A DNA stretch of 64,000 bases from Niastella sp. OAS944 (GTDB lineage Bacteria; Bacteroidota; Bacteroidia; Chitinophagales; Chitinophagaceae): assembly GCA_024809215.1 (NCBI GenBank), contig JANUBW010000006.1, positions 62,936-126,935 on the forward strand, read 5' to 3'. A program made the translations under genes and the position numbers. The notes beneath the pieces were generated by a model. It saw only the letters and a list, made by a program, of their open reading frames with translations, did not search any database and was not told the origin of the DNA. Positions 16,395 to 24,167 of this stretch are shown here, one piece after another. The number at the start of each line of letters is the position of its first letter. Position 1 is the first letter of the stretch.

Positions 16395-19292
16395 ATGAAA
16401 AGGTTTGTATATATAGTGTTGCTAACGTTTGTGGTGCCATTGGCCGTTTGTGGCCAGGAGTATGGCTATACCCAATACAATAGCAGGGATGGCCTTGCAG
16501 GAGGCACCATTTATTGTATGGTGCAGGATAAAGATGGGTTTATATGGCTGGGCACAGAAGGTGGCCTCAGCCGGTTCGATGGCACCCATTTTAAAAGCTT
16601 TACCCGCGAAGATGGTTTGCCCGATAATGAAGTGGTGCAATTGTTTGCCGATTCAAAAGGCCGTATATGGATAGCGCCGTTCAAAAAAACGGTGTGTTAC
16701 TACTACAAAGGGAAAATACATACGGCCGAAAATGACCCCATGCTTAAGCGTATCCCCGTTGTTGACTACATTATTCATTTTGCAGAGGACGAAGCCGGTA
16801 ACATGCTGTTGCAGGAGTATAATAAAATGTATTTGGTAAGTGCGCAAGGGCAGGTGCAGGTTGTTGATTCAGTAAACGGCAAACCCTTTATACAAATAGC
16901 CAATATCTGCGCCCACCCCGGTGGTGGGTTTATTGTTATAGATCAGGGCAGGGCATATGATTTTGTAAACGGGCATTTTAGTTTAAAAAAAGAAGTAAAT
17001 GTATACTCCGGCGGGCACTTCAGCTATTTTGCATTTAACAGCCGGGTGTTGGTGTGGCGCAGAGACAGGTTTGTTACTGAAGCCGGTTATTTTAACCGGC
17101 CAGGCAGCGTAACTTTCCCTTTGGCCGAAACACATATCAATTACAATTTGCTCGATGATGATCATTTTGGCAATTGTACCCACGAAGGGGCAATCGTTTA
17201 TGATATAAGCGGAAAAGACAGCGTACGTCATTTTCTGCCCGGTGTACCTGTAAACAATATGCTAAAGGATACGGAGGGTAACATATGGTTTGGTACGGCC
17301 GGGCATGGCCTGTACAGGTTAGGGTCGCCCTATGTGCTGAATTTAAAACTACGCAACAACAATTTGCCCAACCAGGTTTTTGCCCTGGCCCCGTACGGTG
17401 AAACAATCATGGCCACCACCGAATTAAACCTGCTTTACAAATTGAACCGGAAAACCGGCCGGCTGCATAATGAAACGGTTGCGCTACAGGAAAAAGGATT
17501 TAATCCTATTTCAAAGATGATCGTTTACAAAGACCGGTTTGCGGTGTACGGATCAAATTATTCGGTGTACTGCACCGATCTTGATTTTATAAGATTAAAG
17601 AAACAGGTATACCCGTTGGCCTTTAAAGATTTTTGTTTAAGCGGCGATAAATTATACGTGGCCACTAAAGACAATGTATTTGTAATTTATCCCGATACCT
17701 GGATAATATCCGACACAGTATGGCACGGCCGGTCAACCTCGGTATATGCCGATAAGGATACAGCCTATATAGGCACCCTGGATGGCTTATATCGTCATTT
17801 ACCCAATGGCACAACACAATGTTTAGGCGATAAAGCACCGGCATTAAAAACCCGTATCACCTGTATACAAAAAGATTCCGCGGGTACTGTATGGGTGGGC
17901 ACATATGGCGATGGCCTCATTGCAGTAAAAAATGACCGCGTTATAGCCACGCTTAATCGCCGGAACGGGTTAACAAGTAATGTATGCCGTACCTTTTATT
18001 TAAGTGGAAATTGTTTATGGGTAGGCACCGATAAAGGCATTAATAAAATAAATGTGGCCCAGCCCGGTTTCCCCATAACAAAATATACCACCGGCGATGG
18101 CCTTGTTTCGGATATTACCAATGCATTGTACGTAGACAGTAATAAAGTGTTTGTAGGTTCACCCGAAGGCATTACTTTTTTTGATGAAGAAAAACTGATC
18201 AGCCAGTCGCGCTGCGATCTGTTGTTCACCGATATTTCGGTTGGCGGTAATACCTGGAGTTTTGACAGCATACCCGCCCTTATAGATCATAATAAGAACA
18301 GCATACGATTTGATTATGTAGGTATATCTTATAAATCGGGTGGCGATGTACGGTACCGCTATCGCTTGCTGGGGCTCGATAGCACCTGGCGCGAAACCCG
18401 CGAAACCTTTGTGAGTTACCCCACGCTTCCTTCGGGCGACTATCAATTTCAATTACAGGCGCTCAATAAGTTCGATATACACAGCAAAATGTTAACGGCT
18501 GGGTTTACCATCGATAAAATGTTATACGAGCGCACCTGGTTCAGGTTGTTGTTAGGGTTGTTGTTTTTGGCGGTCACGGGTATTGCCGTAACATTGATCA
18601 TAAGGCGTATAAGACGGCGTGAGCAGGAAAAAACGGCCATCAGCAAACGCATCAATGAGTTGGAACAGCTATCGCGCAAGGCGCAAATGAACCCGCACTT
18701 TATTTTTAACAGCCTCAACTCAATTCAGCATTATGTCTTGAACTCCGATCTTATGGGGGCCAATAAGTTTATTTCAAGTTTCTCCCGGCTCATAAGACAA
18801 ACACTCGATTTTTCTTCTAAGCCTGAAATAAGTCTGGAAGAAGAGTTGGATTACCTCACCAATTACCTTGAGCTGGAAAAAACACGGCTGGAAGATTCTT
18901 TTGCCTGGCAGGTGCATATTGATAAAACCGTAAACCCGGCCGACTATTATATACCGCCCATGATACTACAACCGTTTGTGGAGAACAGCGTACGGCATGG
19001 CTTGCGTTTCAGGCGCGATAAAAACGGCATAGTGACCATTTCGGTACACCGCGAAGGCGATTACCTCATCTGCGTGCTTGAAGATAATGGCGTAGGCCGT
19101 AAAGCGGCCATGCAGTATAAAAGTATTTCACCAATCAATTATCAGTCAAAAGGATTGTCGCTAACGGCCGATAGAATAGAAATGTTCAACAAAGAGCATG
19201 AACAAAAAATATCAATGTTCATCGATGACCTGGTTGACGATGCGCAAAATGCACTGGGCACAAAAGTAACCTTAAGTTTTCCCGTATTCTAA
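16395..19292 (+). CDS. Propeller sensor histidine kinase 2 (LytS type)
   Basis: A 965-residue paralog of the flanking kinases with the same order: signal peptide, propeller repeats (KDGFIWLGTEGGLSRFDG and others), Y_Y_Y domain, one membrane helix near 715-738 and a LytS-type kinase with phospho-acceptor H768 (QMNPHFIFNSLNSIQHYV). It follows kinase 1 by 9 bp. In the kinase core it is more divergent than kinases 1 and 3 are from each other (HYVLNSDLMGANKFISSF against QYVMDADV-GANKFISGF). The periplasmic parts differ most, as expected if each paralog detects a different ligand. Confidence 0.93.
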   Translation: MKRFVYIVLLTFVVPLAVCGQEYGYTQYNSRDGLAGGTIYCMVQDKDGFIWLGTEGGLSRFDGTHFKSFTREDGLPDNEVVQLFADSKGRIWIAPFKKTVCYYYKGKIHTAENDPMLKRIPVVDYIIHFAEDEAGNMLLQEYNKMYLVSAQGQVQVVDSVNGKPFIQIANICAHPGGGFIVIDQGRAYDFVNGHFSLKKEVNVYSGGHFSYFAFNSRVLVWRRDRFVTEAGYFNRPGSVTFPLAETHINYNLLDDDHFGNCTHEGAIVYDISGKDSVRHFLPGVPVNNMLKDTEGNIWFGTAGHGLYRLGSPYVLNLKLRNNNLPNQVFALAPYGETIMATTELNLLYKLNRKTGRLHNETVALQEKGFNPISKMIVYKDRFAVYGSNYSVYCTDLDFIRLKKQVYPLAFKDFCLSGDKLYVATKDNVFVIYPDTWIISDTVWHGRSTSVYADKDTAYIGTLDGLYRHLPNGTTQCLGDKAPALKTRITCIQKDSAGTVWVGTYGDGLIAVKNDRVIATLNRRNGLTSNVCRTFYLSGNCLWVGTDKGINKINVAQPGFPITKYTTGDGLVSDITNALYVDSNKVFVGSPEGITFFDEEKLISQSRCDLLFTDISVGGNTWSFDSIPALIDHNKNSIRFDYVGISYKSGGDVRYRYRLLGLDSTWRETRETFVSYPTLPSGDYQFQLQALNKFDIHSKMLTAGFTIDKMLYERTWFRLLLGLLFLAVTGIAVTLIIRRIRRREQEKTAISKRINELEQLSRKAQMNPHFIFNSLNSIQHYVLNSDLMGANKFISSFSRLIRQTLDFSSKPEISLEEELDYLTNYLELEKTRLEDSFAWQVHIDKTVNPADYYIPPMILQPFVENSVRHGLRFRRDKNGIVTISVHREGDYLICVLEDNGVGRKAAMQYKSISPINYQSKGLSLTADRIEMFNKEHEQKISMFIDDLVDDAQNALGTKVTLSFPVF

Positions 19293-19300
19293 TGTAACAA

Positions 19301-22189
19301 ATGAAGTTGATCATATACATATTGTTTGTAAGCCTGCTGCCATTGGCCGTTTTTAGCCAGGAGTATGGCTATACGCAATACAATAGCAAGGATGGGCTTG
19401 CCGGCTCTACTGTGTATAGTATGGTGCAGGATAAAGATGGGTTCCTTTGGTTTGGCACCGAAAGCGGTTTGAGCCGTTTTGATGGTACCCATTTTAAAAA
19501 CTTCAGCCGGCAGGAGGGTTTACCCGATAACGAGATCATTCAGGTGTTTGCCGATTCAAAAGGACGCGTTTGGATAGTGCCGTTTAAAAAATCGGTTTGC
19601 TATTATTATAAGGGGAAGATCTATACATCGGCAAACGATCCCATGCTGAAAAAGATACCGGTGAAAGATTTTGTAATAGGTTTTGCCGAAGATAAAGCAG
19701 GCAATGTGCTGATGCATGAAACCGGTATTATGTATTTGGTGAAAGCCAATGACGAAGTTGTTGTTATAGATAAAATAAATGGGCAACCCATTGAATATAT
19801 CAATGGCATAGCCACCGGTGTTGATGGTAAGTTTTTGGTATGCGATGGCCACCGGTTGTATGATGTAGATAATGAACGGTTCCTGTTGCACAAGACCATT
19901 GGTTTCTTTAGAAATCATCATTCAACTTTTGCCATGAATGGCCAAACCATTTTCTGGCGAAGGGACAGCTTACTAAATGCAGTGCTTACAGTCGATGCGG
20001 ATAAATGTTTTTCTTTTCCGTTCAATGTGAATTATATCAATCAGTGCATCATAGATAACGAACATGTAGGTTTAGGCACCCACGATGGTGCGTATGTATA
20101 CGATAAAAGAAGTCCTGAAAAACCCTTGCATTTTTTGCCGGGGTTATCGGTCAACAATATGCTAAGGGATTCTGAAGGTAATCTCTGGTTTACAACACTG
20201 GGCCATGGCGTGTACCAGTTAAGTTCGCCCTCGGTGTTGAATATCAGGATCAGGAAGAATAACATGCCGGCCGAAGTTTTTTCCTTTACCCGGTTCAAAG
20301 AATCTATTTTGGCCGGAAGTGAAGTAACTGAAATATACCAAATGAACCGCAAGACCGGCGAAATGGAAGAGAAGCGGCTTTCGCTGCAGCATTTGGGCAT
20401 TAACCCGGTTGGTTTTCTTGCTAATTACAAGAACAAATTTGTTATATACGGAACCAGTAATTATATCTCACAACTGAACCCCGGTAATAATAAAAATCCT
20501 GTGATCAACGACATTGTTATAAAGGGAATTTTTTTACACGGCGATCTGTTGTATATAGCAACCAAGGACAATATGGTTACCATGGACCCACAAACGCTGC
20601 GCATTAAAGACACCATTTGGAACGAACGCTCAACAGCCGTTTTTGTAAGCCATGATACCGTTTATATTGGCACCTTAAATGGTTTGTATTGCCGTTACCC
20701 CAATGGCAGTTCGCAATGCCTGGGCGATAAAGTGCCCGCATTGCGTACCCGTATAACCAATATTCAACAGGATGCATGGGGTACATTATGGGTAGGCACC
20801 TATGGCGACGGACTTTTAGGTTATAGAGACGGGCGTTTGGTGGCCGATATAAAACAGGCGCAGGGACTTGCCAGCAATGTTTGCCGCACCTTGTTTTTAA
20901 ACGGCCGTCATTTGTGGGTTGGTACAGATAGAGGGCTGAGCAAGGTTGATGTGGTGCAATTGCGTCACCCTGTGATAAAATACACAACCGGCGATGGGCT
21001 TATTGCCGATATTATAAATGCCATTTACGTTGATAGTAATAAAGTTTTTGTAGGTACACCTGAGGGCATCACTTTTTTTGATGAAGAAAAAATGAGTAAC
21101 CAGTCGGAATGCAATTTAAAGTTCACCGATGTTACGGTGGGCGATACAACGTATTATCCCGGGCTGGCACCTACGAAAATTTCCCATAATAAAAATAGTA
21201 TCGGGTTTGGTTTTGTGGGTATTTCTTACCGGTCAACCGGCGATATCCGTTACCGGTACCGGTTGCTGGGGCTCGATAGTGGCTGGCACGAAACGCGTAC
21301 AACATTTGTAAGCTACCCCACGCTGCCCTCGGGCGAATATGAGTTACAGCTACAGGCCTTTAATAAATTCGATGTACCCAGTAAATTGCTGGTTGCGCCT
21401 TTTGTTATAGAAAAACTGTTGTACGAAAAAACCTGGTTCCGGCTATTGATGGTAATGTCGTTTTTGGCGTTAACAGGTTTGCTGGTATGGGTCATTATTC
21501 GCCGGGTACGTAAACGGGAGCAGGAGAAAACAGCCTTTATTAAACGAATTGCCGATTTGGAGCAGCTGTCGCGCAAGGCGCAAATGAACCCGCATTTCAT
21601 TTTTAACAGCCTTAACTCCATTCAGCAGTATGTAATGGATGCCGATGTAACAGGCGCTAATAAATTTATTTCCGGCTTTTCGCGGTTGATAAGGCAAACG
21701 CTCGATTTTTCGTCAAAACCCGAGATCAGCCTGGAAGAGGAACTGGATTATTTGACGAATTACCTGGAGCTGGAAAAAACAAGGTTGGAGAACGCCTTTT
21801 CGTGGGTGGTTTCCATTGACCCGGCGGTTGACCCCGCCGAATATTATATTCCGCCCATGATCTTACAGCCGTTTGTAGAGAACAGTGTGCGGCATGGGTT
21901 ACGGTTCCGGCGCGATAAAAATGGCGTTGTAACGATAACGGTGAAGCGGGAAGGTGAACACCTGATCTGTATTTTGGAAGATAACGGGGTAGGCCGAAAG
22001 GCGGCCATGGAGTATAAAAGCATTTCACCCATCAATTATCAGTCTAAGGGTTTGTCCTTAACGGCAGACCGAATTTCGATGTTTAATCAGGAACATTCCG
22101 AAAAGATTTATATGGTGATCGAGGACCTGGAAGATAAATTTCACAATTCCTTGGGGACCAGAGTGACAATAAGTTTTCCTGTTTTATAA
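19301..22189 (+). CDS. Propeller sensor histidine kinase 3 (LytS type)
   Basis: A 962-residue third copy with the same architecture and phospho-acceptor H765. The opening EYGYTQYNSKDGLAGSTVYS and the propeller motifs (DGFLWFGTESGLSRFDG, GTLWVGTYGDGLLGY) match the other two. The kinase core nearly equals that of kinase 1. It follows kinase 2 by 8 bp and is followed by the response regulator after 22 bp. Since only one regulator is present, the three sensors either converge on it or one is dominant; this is inference from gene order. Confidence 0.93.
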   Translation: MKLIIYILFVSLLPLAVFSQEYGYTQYNSKDGLAGSTVYSMVQDKDGFLWFGTESGLSRFDGTHFKNFSRQEGLPDNEIIQVFADSKGRVWIVPFKKSVCYYYKGKIYTSANDPMLKKIPVKDFVIGFAEDKAGNVLMHETGIMYLVKANDEVVVIDKINGQPIEYINGIATGVDGKFLVCDGHRLYDVDNERFLLHKTIGFFRNHHSTFAMNGQTIFWRRDSLLNAVLTVDADKCFSFPFNVNYINQCIIDNEHVGLGTHDGAYVYDKRSPEKPLHFLPGLSVNNMLRDSEGNLWFTTLGHGVYQLSSPSVLNIRIRKNNMPAEVFSFTRFKESILAGSEVTEIYQMNRKTGEMEEKRLSLQHLGINPVGFLANYKNKFVIYGTSNYISQLNPGNNKNPVINDIVIKGIFLHGDLLYIATKDNMVTMDPQTLRIKDTIWNERSTAVFVSHDTVYIGTLNGLYCRYPNGSSQCLGDKVPALRTRITNIQQDAWGTLWVGTYGDGLLGYRDGRLVADIKQAQGLASNVCRTLFLNGRHLWVGTDRGLSKVDVVQLRHPVIKYTTGDGLIADIINAIYVDSNKVFVGTPEGITFFDEEKMSNQSECNLKFTDVTVGDTTYYPGLAPTKISHNKNSIGFGFVGISYRSTGDIRYRYRLLGLDSGWHETRTTFVSYPTLPSGEYELQLQAFNKFDVPSKLLVAPFVIEKLLYEKTWFRLLMVMSFLALTGLLVWVIIRRVRKREQEKTAFIKRIADLEQLSRKAQMNPHFIFNSLNSIQQYVMDADVTGANKFISGFSRLIRQTLDFSSKPEISLEEELDYLTNYLELEKTRLENAFSWVVSIDPAVDPAEYYIPPMILQPFVENSVRHGLRFRRDKNGVVTITVKREGEHLICILEDNGVGRKAAMEYKSISPINYQSKGLSLTADRISMFNQEHSEKIYMVIEDLEDKFHNSLGTRVTISFPVL

Positions 22190-22211
22190 TATATTTATTT
22201 TTCTTTGTTGT

Positions 22212-22961
22212 ATGATAAACGCTCTGATTGTAGACGACGAACCTAAGAATATTCGCATTTTGAATGGTTTGTTAAACGAATGTTGCCCGGATGTAAACAT
22301 TGTAGGGGAAGCCGTAAGTGCCGAAACGGCCATGCCCCTTATTGCAGAAAAGAAGCCCGACCTGGTATTTCTTGATATTGAAATGCCGCATGGGAATGCT
22401 TTTGACCTGCTCGACAAAATAATGCCCATCGAATTTGAGATCATCTTCATAACGGCCTTTGATGCTTATACGCTAAAGGCGTTCAAATACAGTGCGCTTG
22501 ATTACCTGTTGAAACCGGTTAGTATGGACGAATTAAAAACGGCGGTGAACAAAGCCAAAGAGCGCATTCGTTTCAAAAATATAAATGTACAGTTACAGAA
22601 CCTGATGTTCAACATCAATAAACCCAACTCCTCGCTGCAAAAAATAGCCCTGCCTAATAATGAAGGGCTGGTGTTTGTGCAGCTGGCCGAGATCATAAGG
22701 TTTGAAGCCAAGGGCGGTTATACATATGTACATTCTACCGACAATCAGAAATATGTTTCCTCAAGGATCATTAAAGAATATGAAGAAATTTTACCTGCCG
22801 ATATCTTTTTCCGCATTCATAACTCGCATATCATTAACCTCAACTTTGTAAAGAAATATCACAAGGGCAGGGGCGGGTTAATTGAGATGAGTGATAATGC
22901 GTTGATAGAGGTGGCGACGCGGCGTAAAGAAGAATTCCTTGGTAAATTTGGGTATAAGTGA
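22212..22961 (+). CDS. LytTR-family response regulator
   Basis: A 249-residue AlgR/AgrA/LytR-type regulator. The receiver domain occupies residues 1-120 with acidic pocket VDDEP, phospho-acceptor D55 in PDLVFLDIEMPHG, and FDAYTLKAFKYSALDYLLKPV around the conserved Lys. The LytTR DNA-binding domain covers about 140-249 (IIRFEAKGGYTYVHST, FFRIHNSHIINLNFVKKY). It is the only response regulator next to the three kinases and ends the operon. It probably binds direct repeats in promoters controlling the glycan genes; no site was identified. Confidence 0.93.
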   Translation: MINALIVDDEPKNIRILNGLLNECCPDVNIVGEAVSAETAMPLIAEKKPDLVFLDIEMPHGNAFDLLDKIMPIEFEIIFITAFDAYTLKAFKYSALDYLLKPVSMDELKTAVNKAKERIRFKNINVQLQNLMFNINKPNSSLQKIALPNNEGLVFVQLAEIIRFEAKGGYTYVHSTDNQKYVSSRIIKEYEEILPADIFFRIHNSHIINLNFVKKYHKGRGGLIEMSDNALIEVATRRKEEFLGKFGYK

Positions 22962-22969
22962 GTTGACTA

Positions 22970-23100
22970 GGAGTTGAAAAGTTGATAGCGGTGATAGAGT
23001 TGATAGAGGAAATACAAGTTGACGAGTTAAAAAGTTAACGAGTTGACGAGGTGTGCGAACTTCGCGAGACCTTTCACGTTTGCCGTTTCACGTTTCACGA
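22970..23100 (+). repeat. GTTGA-word element followed by CGTTTCACG-word repeats
   Basis: From 22970 the words GAGTTGAC, GAGTTGAAAAGTTGATA, GGTGATAGAGTTGATA, GGAAATACAAG, TTGACGAGTTAAAAAG and TTAACGAGTTGACGAGG follow each other. The reverse complement of 38806-38900 gives the same order of words with a 7-bp deletion at the GGAAATACA core. At 23070-23100 a second word family follows (TTTCACGTTTGCCG, TTTCACGTTTCACG), also found at 29450 and 29573. It lies between a plus-strand operon end and a minus-strand gene end. Confidence 0.65.
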
Positions 23101-23156
23101 TAGCGAGGCCTGAAATTCCGGAAACCATTGCTGATTGCCGATTCACGATTGCCGTA

Positions 23157-24095
23157 TTAGAACCACAATCTAGCCTCCACCATTTTAAGATACTTCAAGC
23201 CTGTTTCATTAACAGGCTTTCTTTTTTCAGAGAAGGGAATTCCAAAAACTTCACCCCAACCTTTTAACCAGCCGCCGAAGTCATAGTTGGTTTTGCGCAA
23301 ATACTCAAAGCTCCACATAAAGGCGGTTGAAAAGAAATAGATCATGGGCAGATATTTGTATGCCACTTTGCTTTTATTCACCCACATGCCGCGCAGCTTT
23401 TCTTTTTTGGTTTGCCGGCCCAATGGCGATTCCTTGTGCAGAATGATCACCCGGTCGTCATACACAATATCGAACCCCGCATCGATGGCGCGATAGCTGA
23501 GATCGTATTCTTCCATCCCATAAAAGAAGTTGGTAGGGTAGTAGCCGGTCTTTTCAAAAATATCGCGGTGAATGGCATGGGCGCAGCCTACAAAATACCC
23601 GGTTTGAAAATGGTGCCAGTTTTTACGCCGCTCGAATTGTTTATGCGGGAAGGCGGTTATTTGAAGTTCACCGGTAGAATGGTAATATACCTTGAAGGAA
23701 ATAATACCAGTGGGGCGGTTGGTTTCTACCTGCGGCTGGTTGAATATCTCCTTTATGTAATGCAATGCATCGAGGTTTTTGAACAGCGCATCGTCATCGA
23801 GAAATACCAGGTATTGGGCCGTGCTTTTTTGAATGGCGAAATTGCGGCCTCGCGAAACGCCCAGGTTCTCATCTGCCATATAATAGCGGAAGGGAATTTG
23901 TGGGTGTTGTTGAATAAACGACTCCAGTGCCGAATACGATTCCGTGCTTTTGTTATTTACAAAAATAACCTCGCTGCACAGGGTGGTAACATCCTGCAGC
24001 TGGCTGATGTTTTGCGCCAGTTCCAGCGCATCTTCGGGCCGGTTATAGGTGATGATAACTATAGCTATTCCGTTATTTGTATTGGGTGCTGTCAT
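23157..24095 (-). CDS. Glycosyltransferase family 2
   Basis: A 312-residue GT2 protein: IAIVIITYNRPEDALELAQN, VIFVNNKSTESYSALES, LGVSRGRNFAIQKSTAQYLVFLDDDALF (metal site DDD) and FYGMEEYDLSYRAIDAGFDIVYDD. The frame is open to a TTG at 24107, but that codon lies inside the -7 box on this strand, so the ATG at 24095 is preferred. The box TACTTTTG ends 9 nt before this ATG. It converges on the kinase/regulator operon and probably acts in the same or a related envelope glycan pathway. Confidence 0.88.
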   Translation of the reverse strand: MTAPNTNNGIAIVIITYNRPEDALELAQNISQLQDVTTLCSEVIFVNNKSTESYSALESFIQQHPQIPFRYYMADENLGVSRGRNFAIQKSTAQYLVFLDDDALFKNLDALHYIKEIFNQPQVETNRPTGIISFKVYYHSTGELQITAFPHKQFERRKNWHHFQTGYFVGCAHAIHRDIFEKTGYYPTNFFYGMEEYDLSYRAIDAGFDIVYDDRVIILHKESPLGRQTKKEKLRGMWVNKSKVAYKYLPMIYFFSTAFMWSFEYLRKTNYDFGGWLKGWGEVFGIPFSEKRKPVNETGLKYLKMVEARLWF

Positions 24096-24104
24096 AATCT
24101 GGTA

Positions 24105-24112
24105 CAAAAGTA
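24105..24112 (-). promoter_or_regulatory. -7 promoter box of the glycosyltransferase gene
   Basis: On the minus strand these bases read TACTTTTG, an exact TAnnTTTG match, 9 nt before the ATG at 24095. The box lies on the edge of the inverted repeat 24107-24148. Confidence 0.5.
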
Positions 24113-24148
24113 AAATGTCGAAGTGTTATTCCTTCGACATTTTACTTT
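24107..24148. terminator. Perfect 17-bp inverted repeat between yfhO-like and GT2 genes
   Basis: AAAGTAAAATGTCGAAG at 24107-24123 is the exact reverse complement of 24132-24148, with an 8-nt loop. It lies 20 bp after the YfhO-like gene and directly before the glycosyltransferase start, so it probably ends the upstream transcript. The downstream promoter box is embedded in its edge. Confidence 0.75.
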
Positions 24149-24167
24149 CATTATTTGATATTCAATA

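Noticed and set aside
23412-24113. 233-codon plus-strand open frame
   Set aside because: Antisense to a clear GT2 gene with intact catalytic motifs.
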